DNA of 64,000 bases. Source: Deinococcus sp. KNUC1210. GTDB taxonomy: Bacteria; Deinococcota; Deinococci; Deinococcales; Deinococcaceae. The position numbers and the translations under genes are program-made. The notes beneath the pieces were generated by a model. The model had not been told where the DNA came from, ran no database searches, and was given only the letters and a program-made list of their open reading frames with translations. Shown here piece by piece: positions 40,176 to 48,643 of this stretch (position 1 is its first letter; every line of letters begins with the position of its first letter). The stretch is from the NCBI RefSeq assembly GCF_022344005.1, contig NZ_CP092190.1, positions 124,001-188,000 of the forward strand. The letters run 5' to 3'.

Positions 40176-40822
40176 TTATTCGGTTTCCGGCGCTGTCAGT
40201 TCGCGGAGCCGCTCGATCAACGGGCGCAGCGTCTCGCGCTTCAGTTTCAGGGCGGTGCGGTTGACCACCAGCCGGGCGCTGGAATACATCAGCACTTCCA
40301 GCTCTTCCAGATTATTGGCCTTCAGGGTGCTGCCGGTCTGTACCAGATCGACCACCGCGTCGGCCAGCCCGGTCAGGGCCGCCAGCTCGATATTGCCGCT
40401 GAGTTTGACCACCTCGGCCAGCAGCCCGCGTTCCAGCAGGTAAGCCCGCGTCAGGTTGGGGTACTTGGTGGCGACCCGCGTAATCGCAGAGGTCGCGCCC
40501 ACCTCGCGGATGAACGACAGGCGGCAGCGCGAGAAGCCCAGGTCGAGCGGCTCGTACACGCTGCGCCCCGACTCTGCCAGCACGTCCTTGCCTACGATGC
40601 CCATGTCCGCGATGCCCAGATCGACGTACACCGGCACATCCTGGTTTCGCAGCTCCAGCAGTGTGACGTGCCCCATCCGCCACTGCAAGGCCCGGCTCTT
40701 TTCCGGCAGTTCCAGCGGCAGGCCTGCCCGTGAAAGCAGCGCCACGCCTTCCTCGAAAATCCGGCCTTTGGGGAGAGCGAGCGTCAGGGGGTGGGGCCGA
40801 CAGCCGAAGGGTCGGCGCTCAT
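40176..40822 (-). CDS. hisG: ATP phosphoribosyltransferase catalytic subunit (short HisG), N-terminus frameshifted
   Basis: HisG starts the histidine pathway by joining ATP and [52 protein letters not shown] and the PRPP loop [14 protein letters not shown] are present; the short form without the regulatory ACT domain needs HisZ, the upstream neighbour. An ATG at 40822 overlaps the hisZ stop (ATGA) but runs into TGA after 12 codons; adding one base to G5 (40787-40791, plus strand) joins [12 protein letters not shown] to LTLALPKGR and gives 215 residues. Otherwise an uncertain internal start must be used. Confidence 0.9.
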
Positions 40823-41958
40823 GCCCGCACCTCCAGCAGCTCGGCAACGCTGCCCAGCGTCTGCCCCTGGACAGCCCGGCCGATTCCGCGCTGCGCCGTA
40901 TAGCGGGCCAGTTCCGCCGCGTCGTCTGTCCAGCGCAGCTCGGCGATCAGGCCCAGGCTGCGGGCGTAGTCGGCTCCGGCCAGATCGAGGGCCAGCACCA
41001 CTTCCGGCTCTGGCCCGATGTGCCGGGCTGCCACCTCGGTCAGCCGCTCCAGGCCCAGCGCAAAGCCTGCTCCCTGCTGCGTGGGCGGCGTGCTGCTGTC
41101 ATGCCCGCCGTAGCGCCCGCCACCCAGAATCTGCCGCGAAAATCCGTCGGCGTAGGCGCGGAAGGTGAAGCCCGAGTAATAGCCGTAGCGCCGCGACATG
41201 CCCAGATCGAACAGCAGCCGTTCGCGCCCGAACAGATCAGCGACCCGTTCCAGATGCGCGAGTGCTGCCGCTGCCCGTGTGCCCAGCGGCAGACGGCGGG
41301 CCTGTGCCAGCACTTCCGGGCCGCCGTACAGATCGTTCACCGTCGTCAGGGTCCGTTCCAGTCCGGCATCCAGGCCGTTTGTGCGAATCAGGGCCGCCAG
41401 ATCGGGGCCGCTCTTGCGGTCGAAGACCCCGTGCAGCTGTGTACGGAGCGACTCGCTCAGGCCAGAGTCTTCCAGCAGCGCGTCCAGAAATCCCGGATGC
41501 CCGACCTCCAGCCGTCCCTGGACCCCCACGCACTTCAGGGCGCTCAGGCTCAGTTCCAGCAGTTCGGCGTCGGTCCAGGGGGTGCTCGCGCCGATCAGCT
41601 CCACGCCGAGCTGAGTGAACTCGCGCAGTCGTCCCAGTTCGCTGGCCTGACCCGCCAGCCACAGCCGCCCGCCGTATTGCAGCCGCAGCGGAAACGGTCC
41701 ACCCGGAAAGCGCGTCCTGACCAGCCGCTGCACCGCCGTCGTGAACTCGCTGCGGAGCATCAGCACGTCGCCGCCCCGGTCGATCAGTTTGAAGGCGCGG
41801 GCGTCCTGCGGGTGCTGCGGGTCGTGGAGTTCCAGGGCAGGCAGCTCGACGCCCTGATACCCCCAGGTGCTGAAGTGTGCGGCCAGCCGGTTTCGCAGGT
41901 GCTCGCGCCACGCCCATTCCGGGGGCAGGACATCCCGGGTACCGAGGGGCAAAATCAT
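40819..41958 (-). CDS. hisZ: ATP phosphoribosyltransferase regulatory subunit HisZ
   Basis: A 379-residue class II tRNA-synthetase paralogue. [21 protein letters not shown] is the usual N-terminus, with [33 protein letters not shown] (motif 2-like) and GGRYGGHD near the end. It has lost the aminoacylation role and makes the HisG complex sensitive to histidine. ATG 41958 has no clear ribosome binding site. A TATGAT box (42024-42029) followed by GTG 42016 upstream would be a leaderless start only if the C6 run nearby had one base fewer. Confidence 0.9.
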   Translation of the reverse strand: MILPLGTRDVLPPEWAWREHLRNRLAAHFSTWGYQGVELPALELHDPQHPQDARAFKLIDRGGDVLMLRSEFTTAVQRLVRTRFPGGPFPLRLQYGGRLWLAGQASELGRLREFTQLGVELIGASTPWTDAELLELSLSALKCVGVQGRLEVGHPGFLDALLEDSGLSESLRTQLHGVFDRKSGPDLAALIRTNGLDAGLERTLTTVNDLYGGPEVLAQARRLPLGTRAAAALAHLERVADLFGRERLLFDLGMSRRYGYYSGFTFRAYADGFSRQILGGGRYGGHDSSTPPTQQGAGFALGLERLTEVAARHIGPEPEVVLALDLAGADYARSLGLIAELRWTDDAAELARYTAQRGIGRAVQGQTLGSVAELLEVRA

Positions 41959-42107
41959 GGACGGCCCACCGAAGAGGGGCGAGCGCTGGGGTCTGTGAGG
42001 GGGGCCGGGTCAACACGCCCCCGATCATAGCAGGGGTGTGCGGCAGGCAAAGTCAGGGCGCTGCAAGCCCGCGCCTCGCGTCCGCCAGAGATTCGCCCGC
42101 GTCCCGC

Positions 42108-42113
42108 TATACT
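42108..42113 (+). promoter_or_regulatory. TATACT -10 box of a leaderless lipoprotein gene
   Basis: TATACT ends six bases before GTG 42120. Confidence 0.55.
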
Positions 42114-42119
42114 CCCGGA

Positions 42120-42710
42120 GTGCGTTCCGTGTCCTTCTTTCCGCGTGTCCTCGGCCCTGCGTTGCTGGGGCTGAGCGTGTTGCTGGCCGGATGTTCGCCG
42201 CGCCAGGACACCTTCAAGCCCCTCATCGTGATTACCAGCCCGGACGGCGGCTCGGCCAGTGCGTCCCGCAGTTTTCTGGTCAAGGGGTACGTGGTGGACG
42301 ATCAGGGCGTGCGTTCGCTGGAGGTGCAGAAGGTGGCGGTCAAGCTGGACACCCCCGGCGAGAAGATTCAGCCGTTTTCGTTCCGCACGCTGATCCAGGG
42401 GCAGAAGGCCGACTACGTGATTCAGGCCACCGACACTTCCGGCAACGTGGCGGTGCTGACGCTGCCGGTGCGCGTGGATACCGTGAAGCCCGGCGTGAAG
42501 GTGACCAAGCTGGAGCGCGACGGGCAGACGCTGCGAGTCACGGGGGTGGCAACCGACGATCAGAAGGTGGCGCAGGTCATCGTGGACGGCAGCCGCCTGA
42601 ACATCACGCCGGGCACACGGGTCGAGTTCTATGCCGAAACGACCGGCCAGTTTGCCGAGATCGAGGTGCGTGACGCTGCCGGAAACACCTTCAAGACGCG
42701 GGCCCGCTGA
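42120..42710 (+). CDS. Lipoprotein with Ig-like (bacterial) domains
   Basis: A 196-residue lipoprotein: signal LGPALLGLSVLLAGC with lipobox LAGC. Two Ig-like segments follow: VITSPDGGSASASRSFLVKGYVVDDQGVRSLEVQ and VDTVKPGVKVTKLERDGQTLRVTGVATDDQKVAQVIVDG. The DDQ pattern is repeated. It is exported and anchored to the membrane; function unknown. It diverges from hisZ. Confidence 0.82.
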   Translation: MRSVSFFPRVLGPALLGLSVLLAGCSPRQDTFKPLIVITSPDGGSASASRSFLVKGYVVDDQGVRSLEVQKVAVKLDTPGEKIQPFSFRTLIQGQKADYVIQATDTSGNVAVLTLPVRVDTVKPGVKVTKLERDGQTLRVTGVATDDQKVAQVIVDGSRLNITPGTRVEFYAETTGQFAEIEVRDAAGNTFKTRAR

Positions 42711-42769
42711 GCAGGGCAGACGGTGAGATCGGCCCGACTGTGTGGTTCCCGGCTGCTCTAGCCTGACGC

Positions 42770-43504
42770 ATGGCCCGCTCTGTCCTGCCGCTCTCGACGC
42801 AGCATTCCGCCCCGCCGCAGTTGCCCGAGGTGGCCCGCCGCCTGCGTGAACGCTACCTGCCGCACGCCCCCGCCCCGCAGATCAGCCGGGAGCCGCTGGA
42901 CGGGCTGATCGAAACGATCCTGTCGCAGCAGAACGTGGGGGTCATCACCCGGCGGCAGTTCGCGGGTCTGAAGGCGGTCTACGGCACCTGGGAAGACGCG
43001 CTCCAGGACGGTCCGGACGGGATCGAGGCGGCGCTGCGGGCGGCAGGCGGCGGACTGGCCCGCAGCAAGGCCGATTACATCTGGAATCTGCTGCACCGCC
43101 TTCAGGAACAGCGCGGAGACCTGAGCCTGCGTGACCTGCGCGCACAGAGCGATGAAGAGGTCAGGACGCTGCTGGAGAGTCTGCCGGGCGTCGGGCCGAA
43201 AACGGCGTCGTGTGTGCTGCTGTTCAATCTGGCCCGGCCCGCCATGCCGGTCGATACTCATATCGAGCGCATCGCCAGACGGCTGGAACTGGTGCCGTTC
43301 AAATGGAACGCGGTCAAGATCGAGCGCTGGTTCGGGGAAGTCTTGCCGCCGACCTGGGCCGAGCGCTACACCTTTCACGTCAGCATGATCCGGCATGGTC
43401 AGCAGGTCTGCCGCTCTCAGCGCCCACTCTGCGCGTCGTGTCTGCTGAACGATGTCTGCCCGTCGGCGGGGGTTTTTCTGCACGGTGCCGAAAAAGAAGC
43501 CTGA
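42770..43504 (+). CDS. nth: Endonuclease III-family HhH-GPD DNA glycosylase
   Basis: A 244-residue base-excision glycosylase/lyase. The helix-hairpin-helix LPGVGPKTASCVLLFNL carries the lyase Lys, and VDTHIERIARR the catalytic Asp. The iron-sulfur cluster ligands are Cys-X6-Cys-X2-Cys-X5-Cys (residues about 217-233). It removes oxidised pyrimidines. The N-terminus adds about 25 residues to the common form. Deinococcus species carry several nth paralogues, so which one this is remains open. Confidence 0.93.
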   Translation: MARSVLPLSTQHSAPPQLPEVARRLRERYLPHAPAPQISREPLDGLIETILSQQNVGVITRRQFAGLKAVYGTWEDALQDGPDGIEAALRAAGGGLARSKADYIWNLLHRLQEQRGDLSLRDLRAQSDEEVRTLLESLPGVGPKTASCVLLFNLARPAMPVDTHIERIARRLELVPFKWNAVKIERWFGEVLPPTWAERYTFHVSMIRHGQQVCRSQRPLCASCLLNDVCPSAGVFLHGAEKEA

Positions 43505-43519
43505 CACAGCCACGAAAAA

Positions 43520-43541
43520 GCCCCGCCAGTGTCGGCAGGGC
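43520..43541 (-). terminator. Terminator of the secreted-protein gene at 43573
   Basis: GCCCCGCC (43520-43527) and GGCAGGGC (43534-43541) pair with one mismatch, and five T follow on the minus strand (43515-43519). Similar GCCCCGCC-type hairpins end metG and the Skp-like gene. Confidence 0.65.
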
Positions 43542-43572
43542 CTGTCAGGTTGAGGTCGGTTCGCCCTCTGCT

Positions 43573-44166
43573 TCAGTTGATGCGCATGCTGCCGGTCAGG
43601 GCTTTGACCGCCGTTTCGTTCTTGGTGGTGTAGTCGAGCAGGTTGCTGCTGATGGTCAGCACCAGCATGCGGCCCTGAGCGCTGGTGATGAGCAGTTCGC
43701 GCCGCACGTCACCGCTTCTGCCCGGAGCCACGAAGATGAAGTCGGCCCAGTTGTTGCCGTTCAGATTCAGCATCTGCTGCTTCAGGGTCTTGATGCCCGG
43801 CACCTGTGCCCGGATGACGGCGGGAAACTGGTTGAGCATGGTGGGCACGTCGGTGGGGGCCAGCTTGGTATCGCGCCACTCGAACGACATCGTGACCTTG
43901 CTGTCGGCAGTCAGCAGCACCGCTTCGGGGCGATTGCCGGTCGGAAAGGCCTTCTGAATGCCCTCGTCCTTCAGCATCTGAAGGGTATCGCTGGGCATGA
44001 TGCTGATCGGCAGGTTGGGGAGTTTTGCCAGCGTGGGCGTGGCTGCCTGCGCGTAGGCCGCGCCCGGCAGCACCGACGCGCTCAGGACGGCAGCCACGCC
44101 CAGCAGCGGGGCCGCACGCCGCAGCTTCGGATAGACGTTCAAAACAGCAGTCAGGTTGGGCTTCAC
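43573..44166 (-). CDS. Secreted protein of unknown function
   Basis: A 197-residue exported protein starting at GTG 44166, six bases after TACCCT (44173-44178, minus strand). The signal peptide is AAPLLGVAAVLSASVLPGAAYA with cleavage before QAATPT. The mature part includes LPNLPISIMPSDTLQML, KVTMSFEWRDTKLAPTDVPTM and ADFIFVAPGRSGDVRRELLITSAQGRMLVLTISSN. No family recognised with certainty. Confidence 0.78.
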   Translation of the reverse strand: MKPNLTAVLNVYPKLRRAAPLLGVAAVLSASVLPGAAYAQAATPTLAKLPNLPISIMPSDTLQMLKDEGIQKAFPTGNRPEAVLLTADSKVTMSFEWRDTKLAPTDVPTMLNQFPAVIRAQVPGIKTLKQQMLNLNGNNWADFIFVAPGRSGDVRRELLITSAQGRMLVLTISSNLLDYTTKNETAVKALTGSMRIN

Positions 44167-44277
44167 CCAGCCAGGGTAGGGGAAAAGCAACGCAGCCCGT
44201 GTGCAGAGCGTGAGAAGCGGCTGAAAGAGCGTCATCTGCGCGTCAGACACAGCAGCCAGCGCACTGTATTCAGAATC

Positions 44278-45822
44278 TCAGGGAGTGTCCTGAAGGATGA
44301 ACTGTGCCGCCCGTTCACCGATCATCATGGTGGTGGCGTTGGTGTTGGCGTGGATGATGCGCGGCATGACACTGGCGTCGGCCACCCACAGCGCCTCGGT
44401 GCCGTGAACTGCCAGCCGCTTGCTGACCACACTAGCGTCGTCGTCGCCCAGCGCACACGTTCCGACAGGGTGATACAGCGTTTCCACCTCGCGCCGCACG
44501 TAGGCGCTCAGATCCTGCTCGCCCGGCAGATATTCCGCGCCCCTGGCTTCCGAGAGCGGGTGGGCGGCAGCGATCTCGCGGGCCAGCTTCAGGCCACTCA
44601 CGAGCGCGGTCAGGTCGCGTTCGTCGCTCAGATAGCGCGGGTCGATGCGCGGCGCGGCGAGCGGATCGGCGTTGCCCAGCGTGATGCTGCCGCGTGACTG
44701 CGGCGCTACCAGCACCGGGCCGAGCGAAAAGAACGCGCCCTTCTCCTTCTGAAATCCGTGCTCGCGGAAAAAGGCGGGCGCGAAATGGTACTGAAGATCG
44801 GGCACGTCCAGCGCCGCATTCGACCGGACGAAGGCGCCGGCCTCGGCCACATTGGTCGTGAGTGCGCCGGAGCGATTGAGCAGGTACGGAAGCGCCGCCA
44901 GATCGTTGAGCTGGGCGTCGAGCGAGGGCAGCTTCGAGCGGAAGATCATCGCCGTCGCCGGGTGGTCCTGAAGATTCTGGCCCACGCCCGGCAGGTGGGT
45001 CTGCACCTTCAGTCCGTGTCGCCGCAGTTCGTCGCCCGGCCCGGCCCCCGACAGCATCAGCAGATGGGGGGTCTGCACCGCGCCGCCCGCCAGAATCACC
45101 CCGCCCGTCCGCACTTCCTTCAGCCGTCCCTGATGAAGAAACTGCACGCCTGCTGCGCGGGTTCCGTCCCACAGCAGCCGGGTGGCCTGCGCGTGGGTCA
45201 GCACCGTGAGCTTCGGGTCGTTCAGTTTCGGCTTCAGAAAGGCCCGGAACGCCGACCAGCGCTCTCCCCGCAGGTGGTTGGACTCGAACAGCCCCGCGCC
45301 TTCCAGGGTCCCGTCGTTGAAACTGGCGGGCTGCGAAAGGTGCAGGCTGTGGGCGGCGGCCTCCACGAAGCGCCGCGACAGGTCGTGCGAACCGTGCTGC
45401 CGGTGGCCGACCGGTAACTCACCGCTGCCGCCACGTGTGGCGCTCTCTCCGCCGCTGAACCGTTCGATGCGCTGATAGGCGGGCAGCACGTCGTTCCAGC
45501 TCCAGCCGTCGCCCCAGCCCGCGAAATCGTGCTGCGAGCCGCGAATATAGATGGTGGCATTGATCGCGGTGCTGCCGCCCAGCACCTTGCCACGCGGCCA
45601 GTAGAGCCTGCGCCCGTTCAGGTGCTCCTGAGGCTCGGTCAGAAAGGCCCAGTCGAATCTGCTCCTGAACAGCCGCGAGAAGGCTGCCGGAGCGGTGACG
45701 AACAGATGGTTGTCAGAGCCGCCCGCCTCGATCAGCAGCACGGTCCGGCCCGCATCGAGCAGGCGGCGGGCCACCACGCAGCCGCCCGCGCCCGCGCCCA
45801 CCACCACATAGTCAGGGTTCAT
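44278..45822 (-). CDS. GMC-family FAD-dependent oxidoreductase (choline dehydrogenase-like)
   Basis: A 514-residue GMC oxidoreductase. The FAD site is VVVGAGAGGCVVARRL (residues 5-20); YWPRGKVLGGSTAINATIYIRG and GGAVQTPHLLMLSG follow. The C-terminal catalytic region has YHPVGTCALG and RIIHANTNATTMMIGERAA. Members oxidise choline, alcohols or aldoses. TATACT (45831-45836, minus strand) ends eight bases before the ATG, inside the end of mobA. An aldehyde dehydrogenase two genes upstream fits an alcohol-to-acid route; substrate unknown. Confidence 0.92.
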   Translation of the reverse strand: MNPDYVVVGAGAGGCVVARRLLDAGRTVLLIEAGGSDNHLFVTAPAAFSRLFRSRFDWAFLTEPQEHLNGRRLYWPRGKVLGGSTAINATIYIRGSQHDFAGWGDGWSWNDVLPAYQRIERFSGGESATRGGSGELPVGHRQHGSHDLSRRFVEAAAHSLHLSQPASFNDGTLEGAGLFESNHLRGERWSAFRAFLKPKLNDPKLTVLTHAQATRLLWDGTRAAGVQFLHQGRLKEVRTGGVILAGGAVQTPHLLMLSGAGPGDELRRHGLKVQTHLPGVGQNLQDHPATAMIFRSKLPSLDAQLNDLAALPYLLNRSGALTTNVAEAGAFVRSNAALDVPDLQYHFAPAFFREHGFQKEKGAFFSLGPVLVAPQSRGSITLGNADPLAAPRIDPRYLSDERDLTALVSGLKLAREIAAAHPLSEARGAEYLPGEQDLSAYVRREVETLYHPVGTCALGDDDASVVSKRLAVHGTEALWVADASVMPRIIHANTNATTMMIGERAAQFILQDTP

Positions 45823-46408
45823 TGCTGCTGAGTATAGGCCGCTGCCTCACCGCATTTTCGGCACTCTCCGGGGTATTGAGATTCTGATAGAGCCGCTCTC
45901 CGAAGATCTGAAGCTGCGCCCATTCCAGCGCCACGCCCGGCAGAGCGTCCAGCAGGGCCAGCATGCGCCGTTCTCCTGCATCCAGCAGCGCCGTCACCGT
46001 TGGAAGCGCGGCGGTGCGGTACAGCGCTGCCAGGGGTTGCCGCCTGCCGCTGGCGTCCAGTCCATAGACCGCCTGCACGTCCGGCTGCACCGCGTCTGTG
46101 AGCCTCGTCCAGTAGGCCTGCGTCAGAAACGGCAGATCGACGGCGCTGAAGGCCAGCCAGCCGGGCGGCGCGGCGCCCAGTGCAGCTTCCAGCCCGGCGA
46201 GTGGCCCTGCTCCGGGGCGGGTGTCTGGAAGGTGTTGCCAGCCGTCCTGCACGTACTTTCCCGCCGGGGCGACCAGCAGGCGCGGCTCGAAGTGCGTCAG
46301 GCTGCCTGCCACCCGTTCCAGCAGCGTCTGGCCGCCGATCACGAACAGCGCCTTGTCCTGCCCGAAGCGCCTCGACTGGCCCCCTGCGGTGATCGCTGCT
46401 GCTGGCAT
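45812..46408 (-). CDS. mobA: MobA-like molybdenum cofactor guanylyltransferase
   Basis: A 198-residue nucleotidyltransferase: AAITAGGQSRRFGQDKALFVIGGQTLLERV is the GTP/MPT motif, and PLAGLEAALGAAPPGWLAFSAVDLPFL holds the metal Asp. MobA adds GMP to molybdopterin. It lies four bases after the aldehyde dehydrogenase gene and overlaps the GMC gene by 11 bases. Confidence 0.9.
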   Translation of the reverse strand: MPAAAITAGGQSRRFGQDKALFVIGGQTLLERVAGSLTHFEPRLLVAPAGKYVQDGWQHLPDTRPGAGPLAGLEAALGAAPPGWLAFSAVDLPFLTQAYWTRLTDAVQPDVQAVYGLDASGRRQPLAALYRTAALPTVTALLDAGERRMLALLDALPGVALEWAQLQIFGERLYQNLNTPESAENAVRQRPILSSNEP

Positions 46409-46412
46409 CTGC

Positions 46413-47858
46413 TCAGCTTCCCAGTTTTCGCAGCGCCCACGAGGTCAGCCGGGCGGCGGGGCGGCCATACGGCGGCAGGATCAGCGCGACCGGGCTGAGC
46501 GCGGGTTCGTACAGCACGGCCCGCTGGTGCGAGAAGGTGCGGAACCCGTGGATTCCGTGATAGCTGCCGTGTCCGCTCGCGCCCACGCCGCCGAAGGGCA
46601 GATTCGGATTGGTGAGCTGGATGATCGCGCCATTGACCACCATGCTGCCGCTGCTGGTGCGGGCCTGCACCTCATTTACCTCCTGGCTGTTCTGCGCGAA
46701 CAGGTACAGTGCCAGCGGCTTTTCCCGGGTCTGAATCACCTCCAGCGCGTCGTCAAGGTGGCGATACGGCAGCACCGGCAGCACCGGGCCGAAGAGTTCG
46801 CCGTCCATCACGGGCATGCCGACGCGCACGCCGCCCAGCACGGTCGGAGAGGCAAAACGGCGGGCGGCATCGAATTCGCCCCCGGTCACCAGCCGCGCTC
46901 CGGCCTTCACGCTGTCATCGGTCAGCGCCTGCATGCGTTCCACTGCCGCCGCGTCGATCATGCGCCCGTAATCCGGCCCCAGTCGCTGCCACGACGTGCC
47001 GCCAAACGAGTGCTGAACGGCTTCGTCGACTTCCAGCAGAAAGCGCTCTTCGAGTTCCTGCGGCACCAGCACGTAGTCGGGAGCCACGCAGGTCTGTCCG
47101 GCATTCAGGAATTTGGCCCAGGCGATCCGGCGAGCGGCCAGCCGCAGATCGGCGCTGCGGGTCACGATGGCCGGAGACTTGCCGCCCAGTTCCAGCGTGA
47201 CGCCCGCTCCGTGCCGCGCCGCCGCTTCCATCACCAGCCGCCCCACCTTCGCGCCGCCCGTGAAGAAGAAATGGTCGAAGGGCAGATCGAGCAGGGCGCT
47301 CGCGGTGTCCGGTCCGCCCTCGACCACCGCCACCAGACTGGGCGGAAAGACCGACTCGATCAGCGTGCGAATGGCCCGCGCCGTATGAGGGGCCTTCTCG
47401 CTGACCTTCAGCACGGCGCTGTTTCCGGCGGCCAGCGCTCCGATCAGCGGCCCCAGCGTCAGATAGAACGGGTAATTCCATGGGCTCAGGATCAGGACCG
47501 TGCCGAGCGCCTCGCTGCGAATCTCGCTGCGCGACCCGGCCAGCGTGGGGGGTGTCGGCACGCGTTGCGGCTGCATCCAGTGGTCCAGATGTCTGCGGGC
47601 ATGGCGAATCTCGTCGATCACCTGACGAATCTCCGAGGTCTCGGCTTCGGCGCGGCTCTTGCCCAGGTCGCGTTCGAGCGCCGCCGCGAGGCTCACGCGC
47701 TGCGCCTTGATCGCTCCGTACAGCCGCTTCAGAAGTTCGCGCCGCTCCCACGCGCTCGTCTGTGCCACCAGCCAGCGCCCCGCCCGCTGGAGCCGGAAGA
47801 CCTCGCGGAGTTCCGGTTGAGCGGCGTCCTTGTCGGCGGTATGTACTCGTTCGGTCAT
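46413..47858 (-). CDS. Aldehyde dehydrogenase (class 3-like)
   Basis: A 481-residue NAD(P)-dependent enzyme. LILSPWNYPFYLTLGPLIGALAAGNSAVLKVSEKAP binds the cofactor, FFTGGAKVGRLVMEAAA follows, VTLELGGKSPAIV holds the general-base Glu and NAGQTCVAPDYVL the catalytic Cys. The ending GSYHGIHGFRTFSHQRAVL is typical of class 3 enzymes acting on fatty or aromatic aldehydes. AGGAGG lies just before ATG 47858. It diverges from a small lipoprotein gene across two inverted repeats. Confidence 0.93.
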   Translation of the reverse strand: MTERVHTADKDAAQPELREVFRLQRAGRWLVAQTSAWERRELLKRLYGAIKAQRVSLAAALERDLGKSRAEAETSEIRQVIDEIRHARRHLDHWMQPQRVPTPPTLAGSRSEIRSEALGTVLILSPWNYPFYLTLGPLIGALAAGNSAVLKVSEKAPHTARAIRTLIESVFPPSLVAVVEGGPDTASALLDLPFDHFFFTGGAKVGRLVMEAAARHGAGVTLELGGKSPAIVTRSADLRLAARRIAWAKFLNAGQTCVAPDYVLVPQELEERFLLEVDEAVQHSFGGTSWQRLGPDYGRMIDAAAVERMQALTDDSVKAGARLVTGGEFDAARRFASPTVLGGVRVGMPVMDGELFGPVLPVLPYRHLDDALEVIQTREKPLALYLFAQNSQEVNEVQARTSSGSMVVNGAIIQLTNPNLPFGGVGASGHGSYHGIHGFRTFSHQRAVLYEPALSPVALILPPYGRPAARLTSWALRKLGS

Positions 47859-47922
47859 GTGGCCTCCTGTATGCGTGGTCAGCAGAGCAGAAAAATTTGA
47901 ACCGAGTCCAGGTTATGCGTGT

Positions 47923-47948
47923 AGTGTACCGGGTTGTCGCAGCCGACA
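47923..47948 (-). promoter_or_regulatory. ALDH promoter with overlapping inverted repeat TGTCG-CAGC-CGACA
   Basis: TACACT at 47923-47928 (minus strand) is a good -10 for the aldehyde dehydrogenase gene. The inverted repeat TGTCG (47935-47939) / CGACA (47944-47948) lies in its -35/spacer region, where a repressor could act. A second repeat follows at 47994. Confidence 0.4.
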
Positions 47949-47993
47949 TCCAGGATGTGTAAATCTTGAGAACTTCTTGACTTTGCTGGACAT

Positions 47994-48009
47994 CCGACAA
48001 TCGTGTCGG
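47994..48009. promoter_or_regulatory. Inverted repeat CCGACA-ATCG-TGTCGG, possible operator
   Basis: CCGACA (47994-47999) and TGTCGG (48004-48009) form a perfect palindrome with a 4-base spacer. It has the same half site (CGACA/TGTCG) as the repeat at 47935 and lies between the two divergent genes. Confidence 0.4.
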
Positions 48010-48091
48010 GCCTCACGTTGTTAACTACCTGTCAAGATCAAGAAGTGTTCAAAGGTACGTTTCGCGTCTCGGCGGTGTCAGGAGGACAAAT

Positions 48092-48538
48092 ATGAAGAAG
48101 CTGCTGTTGTTGTCGCTCGGTGCCTTCGCGCTGGCTGGCTGCGCCCCGATGATGGGCATGGGGATGTATACCTTTTCGCCGCAGCCGAGTGCGCCGAGCG
48201 GCATCGTCCCGGTCGGAACGGCCAGCATCGGCGAGTCGGCGGGGATGACGAGCACCGTCATCAAGCTGTCGGGGCTGGCAGCCAATACGCCGTATGTGGC
48301 GCACTATCACAACATGGGCATCGACAGCACCTCGCCCTGTGCCAGCAACGGCTCTGCCATCATGGAAAGCAAGATGGTCGGAGTGACCGACGCGGGCGGC
48401 ACCCTCACGCTCAGCGGCTCGGTGGCCGACGCCGCCCTGATGGACGCGACCTACCTGAACGTGCATACCGCCTCCGACACGGCGGGCACCCCAGCCGATC
48501 CCGGTGTGGCCTGTACGCCGGTCATGGTGAAGAAATAA
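48092..48538 (+). CDS. Small lipoprotein with a superoxide-dismutase-like HxH segment
   Basis: A 148-residue lipoprotein: LLLLSLGAFALAGC with lipobox LAGC, then a Met-rich stretch PMMGMGMY. The mature domain has LSGLAANTPYVAHYHNMGIDSTSPCASNG and ends VACTPVMVKK. The HYHNMG..CASNG pattern recalls Cu/Zn-SOD-like folds (two His plus a disulfide), but the full set of copper ligands is not evident, so dismutase activity is not claimed. AGGAGG precedes the ATG by about eight bases. Confidence 0.75.
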   Translation: MKKLLLLSLGAFALAGCAPMMGMGMYTFSPQPSAPSGIVPVGTASIGESAGMTSTVIKLSGLAANTPYVAHYHNMGIDSTSPCASNGSAIMESKMVGVTDAGGTLTLSGSVADAALMDATYLNVHTASDTAGTPADPGVACTPVMVKK

Positions 48539-48571
48539 GCGTGTAGAAGTCAGAAACAGCCATGCGGCTGA

Positions 48572-48620
48572 CAGAGAGGGGCACCCACCGAACGGCTTAC
48601 TCGGTGGGTGCCCCTCTCTG
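48572..48620. terminator. Perfect 20-bp hairpin between the lipoprotein gene and rsmD
   Basis: Positions 48572-48591 pair without mismatch to 48601-48620 around a 9-base loop. No T tract follows on either strand. A small CAGCC-ATGC-GGCTG hairpin precedes it at about 48558-48571. It may be a terminator, a processing site or the core of a mobile repeat. Confidence 0.55.
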
Positions 48621-48630
48621 AATGTTCCTG

Positions 48631-48636
48631 TACGCT
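48631..48636 (+). promoter_or_regulatory. TACGCT -10 box of leaderless rsmD
   Basis: TACGCT ends seven bases before ATG 48644 and decides that start over the in-frame codons inside the hairpin. Confidence 0.45.
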
Positions 48637-48643
48637 ACTCGGC

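Noticed and set aside
42014..42029. Leaderless GTG 42016 after TATGAT as a hisZ start or a His leader peptide
   Set aside because: The GTG frame (VLTRPPSQTP) has no His codons near the start and does not run into hisZ unless one base is removed from a C6 run. Kept only as a note under hisZ.
40456..42030. 524-codon plus-strand ORF opposite hisZ-hisG
   Set aside because: Both minus-strand genes have full family motifs.
43210..44697. 495-codon plus-strand ORF over nth and the secreted protein
   Set aside because: It spans three real genes in wrong frames without a start signal.
46221..47900. 559-codon plus-strand ORF opposite the aldehyde dehydrogenase
   Set aside because: The minus-strand frame has complete ALDH motifs; this one has none.
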